Part shown: in pieces, positions 16,907 through 20,642 of the stretch
Layout of the letters: each line of letters opens with the position of its first letter
How positions within the stretch are numbered: the stretch's first letter is position 1
Origin: Amoebophrya sp. A120
Taxonomy: Eukaryota; Sar; Dinophyceae; Syndiniales; Amoebophryaceae
Length of the DNA: 20,642 nt
Direction: 5' to 3'
NCBI GenBank assembly: GCA_905178155.1
Contig: CAJINV010000026.1
Span: forward strand, 132,814-153,455
The notes under the pieces: generated by a model
Told to the model about the DNA's origin: nothing
Seen by the model: the letters and a program-made list of their open reading frames with translations, nothing else
Databases searched by the model: none
Made by a program: the position numbers and the translations under genes

Positions 16907-18374
16907 TATCAAGGTCGAGACATTTCCTATCCCAGTATCGCTGTTCACGTACATGCCTTTGTAGCCCAACATGTGACCAGCAGCCAAGGACTATGGCTTA
17001 GCTATTTCGTAGCGAAATGCGGATGTTGGTGCACCGTGAGAAGATGGCGTCTTCCGCGGATTATTTTGCGTGTGTTTCATGATCACATTCCGGAAGCGCC
17101 AACTCACTTTGTTTTTGCGGAAGCAAAAAGTATACAAATTTGTCAATGGAAATGGCTGCCGCACAGACAGAAGGAAAGAGCTCTTTTCGCGAACAACCGC
17201 ATGCCACGAATGCTGGGATCGGACTATTTTCAAGCTGACACCTTTTCCTGCACACGCATCGAAACCTGCACGTTGTCCTCCGCGACGGGGAGCATGTTAC
17301 CCCGGAGCTTCGCCCGTCGCTCTGCGCGGCGCCTTGTGTTCTCCATGCGCTCTGTTGATCAATAGTTCGCTTGATTCATACATAACTTCAACTATCTCGA
17401 ATCGAGCTCATAATTATGGTCGACTATTCATTCAACATCATATTTATTCTTCAACCGCCGCATCAACATTAATAAATTTCTTCGCACAAAAAAAAAGTAA
17501 GTACTTTTTTTATCCTTCTCGGACTCCTCTCGTTTCTGTGTCGTTTTGGCGCCGAACTTGGCTGTGGTAGAAGAGCTGCCTGTCGAACTCGATCCGATTT
17601 TTGGGGGGAGCATGTAGCGTCCCCGGCGAATAATGCAGAGACAAGATGTGGGACAAGAACCCAATTCAAACCTGGAGTCTTCGACTTAGAGTCTGTAACT
17701 GTACGAACATGCACTGAAGTCGTTGAATGACACATGATTGGCTGCTACATTGCAGCTGTTGTCGTTCTATCTCGTTTTGAAATTCTTTCTGCAACGAGCC
17801 CGGTTGTCAGCCACGGCGCACCGTTGGAAATACTTACGATACAAATGGCGCATGTGGCTTTTGCTTTCTTTCATGCAGACAATATACGGCTCGCAGTATA
17901 ATCGCGATGATCGGTTGTTGACCCATGAATGTTCGGAGATATCGACGTCCGGTAGCGCCTTGCTGCTGGAACTGAGTATCAGACTTCAAAATACCGCCAT
18001 TTTCGCATATTCTAAGCTGGAACAATCAAGGTTCTCAATACCGCAAAACGTATTATGCCTTGTTTCGGGGCGGCAAGACAGTGCATAATCATGACAAGTT
18101 TCAAAGAGATAAACTCAACAATGGCGAACGGAATTCGTACCAAGTGACCAACTTTGCCTTTCTGTGAATATGCGGGGGCTGGACCCGGTATTTGTGCTTG
18201 ATAACCAAGTTGAAGCTCGTGTCTTGATCTGTTGTTGAAAGTTGAAAAGTTCGGTTGAAAAATTATTTATTACACAGTTCCATAAATAGCACGGGCCGAC
18301 GGATAGTCATCTTTCAGGATCGAGTCAATCATTATCATCTTTTCTCCCTCCATATCCATTCTCGTAGCACAGGA
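16907..18374. other. Stretch upstream of gene C without a supported gene
   Basis: It begins with TATCAAGGTCGAGA directly after TACTG, the pattern of an introner start, but I found no matching GATA-TACTG end. A perfect inverted repeat AAAAAAAGTA-AG-TACTTTTTTT lies near 17489-17510. Two plus-strand frames (17738-18088 and a 55-codon frame at 17734-17901) overlap in different frames and neither is convincing. The upstream exons of gene C may lie here or beyond the window. Confidence 0.4.
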
Positions 18375-18569
18375 TCACGAAACAACAAAATCACAATCAG
18401 ACCAAGAAGCAGTAGTTAGAATACAACTGAGCGACGAGACGGTGCTGACAGTGGAGATCGGGGACTGCAGAACCTCTTGCTCTTTTTCCTGCTCTCCGCG
18501 GAAAAGGTCCCACACTGTGGTCCCGTTCCATTTCGGGACAGGCGGCAGATGATGTGGTCGCTTGTCCAT
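18375..18569 (-). CDS. Weak candidate: 64-aa protein or first exon
   Basis: A minus-strand frame starting MDKRPHHLPPVPKWNGTTVW, with in-frame TGA just upstream of the ATG, ends at 18375. The first 35 residues look protein-like (KWNGTTVWDLFRGEQEKEQE); the rest is Ser/Thr-rich. No introner ends are seen nearby. It could be a short gene, a first exon, or chance. Confidence 0.25.
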   Translation of the reverse strand: MDKRPHHLPPVPKWNGTTVWDLFRGEQEKEQEVLQSPISTVSTVSSLSCILTTASWSDCDFVVS

Positions 18570-18741
18570 GTTCCCTCCTTCTCAAGCAATGAACAACCAC
18601 AACGCGCTGCTATTGATTACGACGAAAAAAAATGGAAAACGCTACGTATCTATTAGCGCCATATTCTGTTCATACAGTTTGGTAAAAGAATTCAGGTAGA
18701 CTGCGTCACCAACGCGAAAAGGAAAAGGTAAGGGGCGGCTT

Positions 18742-19002
18742 TTATTTTCGCTTCACATATTGCAAAATAAAAGTGATCTCGACATACATAGCGCGAAAAC
18801 GACAGCACGACGGGCGAGAGTAGACCGACGACAACTCAAACGGATACTCGATACGATTCGAAGATAAGTGCGCCATCTCTTCGTAGCAACGCACGATCAG
18901 ACGCGCCCGTGACACCGAGGGCCAGTACGTCGACACCAAGGCCCGAAAAAGAACAAACGGAATCCGCGTCGAAAAGACTACTTTAATGAAACTAAGTAAA
19001 AA
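18742..19002 (-). CDS. Weak candidate: 86-codon open stretch, possible last exon
   Basis: The minus-strand frame is open from about 19002 to a TAA at 18742 with no early ATG (first ATG at 18939). It reads as a mixed hydrophobic and charged sequence including RLIVRCYEEMAHLSSNRIEY. A different minus-strand frame (ending at 18978) covers the sequence just upstream and also looks protein-like (HDFPWEQWLRVEVRRDRY). The two could be neighbouring exons or the halves of a frameshifted gene. No family is recognised. Confidence 0.25.
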   Translation of the reverse strand, partial: FLLSFIKVVFSTRIPFVLFRALVSTYWPSVSRARLIVRCYEEMAHLSSNRIEYPFELSSVYSRPSCCRFRAMYVEITFILQYVKRK

Positions 19003-19237
19003 TCAATAGGAATAAACAACGAGCTCGACGACCACGACTTCGTGTAACGATCACGACGAACTTCTACTCTCAACCACTGCTCCCACGGGAAATCGTGTTG
19101 GCTCTTAAGCATGCGCGTGCAACCATCACTACTGCCAAAAACTCCGCGACTTATTATCCAAACCCTCCATCGTCGGACTTTATTGGAGCGGTGACGGGCG
19201 GCATTGGCATTGCGGCGTCGAGCATCGTTATACACTC

Positions 19238-20642
19238 CGCGGCTTTCGCTGCCTCGGCTTTCGCTGCTTTCTTGGGTCGTGTCCAGTGGAGACTGGACAG
19301 CCCCAAACCCGGGCGCCCGTGTGTGCGTCTCAGCGGGGCGACCTGCTTCGGCTTTCGCTGCTCTCTTGGGTCGTGTCCAGCGGAGACTGGACAACCCCAA
19401 GCCCGGGCATCTTTGTGCGCGTCTCAACGGGGCGAACTGCCTCGGCTTTCGCTGCTTTCTTGGGTCGTGTCCAGTGGAGACGGGACAACCCCAAACCCGG
19501 GCGCCCGTGTCTGTGCGCGCCTCAGCGGGGCGAACTGCCTCGGCCTTCCTTCGCTGCTCTCTTGGGTCGTGTCCAACGGAGACTGGACAACCCCAAGCCC
19601 GGGCATCCTTGTGCGCGTCTCAACGGGCGGGGCGAACTGCCTCGGCTTTCGCTGCTTTCTTAGGTCGTGCCCAGTGGAGACTGGACAACCCGAAACCCGG
19701 GCACCCGTGTGCGCGTCTCAGCGGGGCGAACTGCCTCGGCTTTCGCTGCTCTCCTGGGCCGTGTCCAACGGAGACCGGACAACCCCAAGCCCGGGCATCC
19801 TTCTGCGCGTCTCAACGGGCGGGGCGAACTGCCTCGGCCTTCGCTGCTTTCTTGGGTCGTGCCCAGTGGAGACTGGACAGCCCCAAACCCGGGCGCCCTT
19901 GTGGGTGCGCGTCTCAGCGGGGCGAACTGCCTCGGCTTTCGCTGCTCTCTTGGGTCGTGTCCAGCGGAGACTGGACAACCCCACGCGGGCACTCTTGTGC
20001 GCGTCTCAACGGGGCGAACTGCCTTGGCTTTCGCTGCTAGCTTTCTCGGGTCGTGTCCACCGGAGACTGGACAGCCCCAAACCCGGGCGCCCTTGTGCGC
20101 GTCGCAACGGGGCGAACTGCCTCGGCTTTCGCTGCTCTCTTGGGTCGTGGGTGCCCAGTGGAGACCGGACAACCCCAAACCCGGGCGCCCCTGTGCGCGG
20201 CTCAGCGAGCGGGGCGAACTGCCTCGGCGTCCGCTGCTCTCTTGGGTCGTGGGTGTCCAGCGGAGACTGGACAACCCCAAGCCCGGGCATCCTCGTGCGC
20301 GTCTCAACGGGGCGAACTTCCTCGGCTTTCGCTGCTCTCTTGGGTCGTGGGTGTCCTGTGGAGACTGGACAGCCCCAAACCCGGGCGCCCGTGTGCGCGT
20401 CTCAACGGGGCGAACTGCCTCGGCTTTCGCTGCTCTCTTGGGTCGTGTCCAGCGGAGACCGTACAACCCCAAGCCCGGGCATCCTTGTGCGCGTCTCAGC
20501 GGGGCGAACTGCCTCGGCTTTCGCTGCTTTCTTGGGTCGTGTCCAGCGTAGACTGGACAACCCCAAGCCCGGGCGTCCTTGTTCGCGTCTCAACGGGGCG
20601 AACTGCCTCGGCTTTCGCTGCTTTCTTGGGTCGTGTCCAGTG
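19238..20642. repeat. 94-100 bp GC-rich tandem array running off the window
   Basis: The phrase TCGGCTTTCGCTGCTTTCTT recurs at 19254, 19348, 19442, 19540 and on to the end, about 14 units. Two unit types partly alternate, one with CAAACCCGGGCGCCC and one with CAAGCCCGGGCATCC. Each unit carries a hairpin, GTCCAG-n6-CTGGAC. Unit length is not a multiple of three and varies, so the long reading frames through it are not taken as genes. The host context on the right side is outside the window. Confidence 0.92.

Noticed and set aside
16030..16987. Alternative minus-strand frame of gene C, open through all exons and 27 codons further upstream
   Set aside because: Its composition (Gly/Ser/Arg-rich) is less protein-like than the coiled-coil frame, and openness is expected because both removals are multiples of three. 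Not fully excluded.
16483..17001. A 172-codon plus-strand frame across gene C
   Set aside because: It reads mostly as Leu/His-rich antisense of the coiled-coil helix and includes introner sequence.
17070..17570. A 166-codon plus-strand frame
   Set aside because: Its Cys/Arg/Ser-rich composition does not look like a protein and it overlaps other frames; no further support.
19204..20551. Frames of about 270-294 codons on both strands at the right end
   Set aside because: Both strands are open because of GC-rich repeat composition, and unit length varies without keeping a frame.

Overview
This window looks like nuclear DNA of a eukaryote, most likely an alveolate of the dinoflagellate type. 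The reasons are three protein genes in a row on the minus strand, mixed GC-rich and AT-rich blocks, large satellite arrays, and coding sequence cut repeatedly by short insertion-like introns. The introns have inverted-repeat ends and non-GT/AG borders. I know this combination from introner-bearing dinoflagellates, above all the parasite Amoebophrya. The genus is an inference; no diagnostic rRNA, tRNA or spliced-leader gene is visible.

Layout: 1-773 has no supported gene, only two short duplications. Gene A (minus, 5608 to 998) encodes at least 240 aa in five exons. Gene B (minus, 14030 to 5930) encodes 1225 aa in ten exons: one membrane helix, then long acidic, Ser/Arg-rich and Lys-rich regions. 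14031-16029 is GC-rich, then AT-rich, intergenic DNA. Gene C (minus, 16906 to 16030) is the 3' part of a coiled-coil gene. 16907-19200 has only weak gene candidates. 19238 to the window end is a 94-100 bp tandem array. None of the three proteins is recognised.

The central result is a set of 16 introner-like elements. Each begins near TATC and ends near GATA, has terminal inverted repeats from one of about six families, and is flanked by a direct repeat. The repeat is 5 bp in 15 cases (12 perfect) and 35 bp in one. Fifteen of the 16 interrupt coding sequence. Removing each element plus one copy of its direct repeat restores one open frame through every junction: gene A gives 723 nt (240 codons plus stop) and gene B gives 3678 nt (1225 codons plus stop). 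Many junctions allow no GT/AG choice at all, so border recognition probably depends on something else, perhaps pairing of the inverted repeats.

Two elements are giants carrying satellite DNA inside a coding gene. The 3.06 kb element in gene A holds a 957-bp higher-order repeat. The 2.42 kb element in gene B has about 110-125 bp inverted ends and holds a 114-bp hairpin array plus a 19-bp array. Elements of the main family lie in both orientations relative to their host genes.
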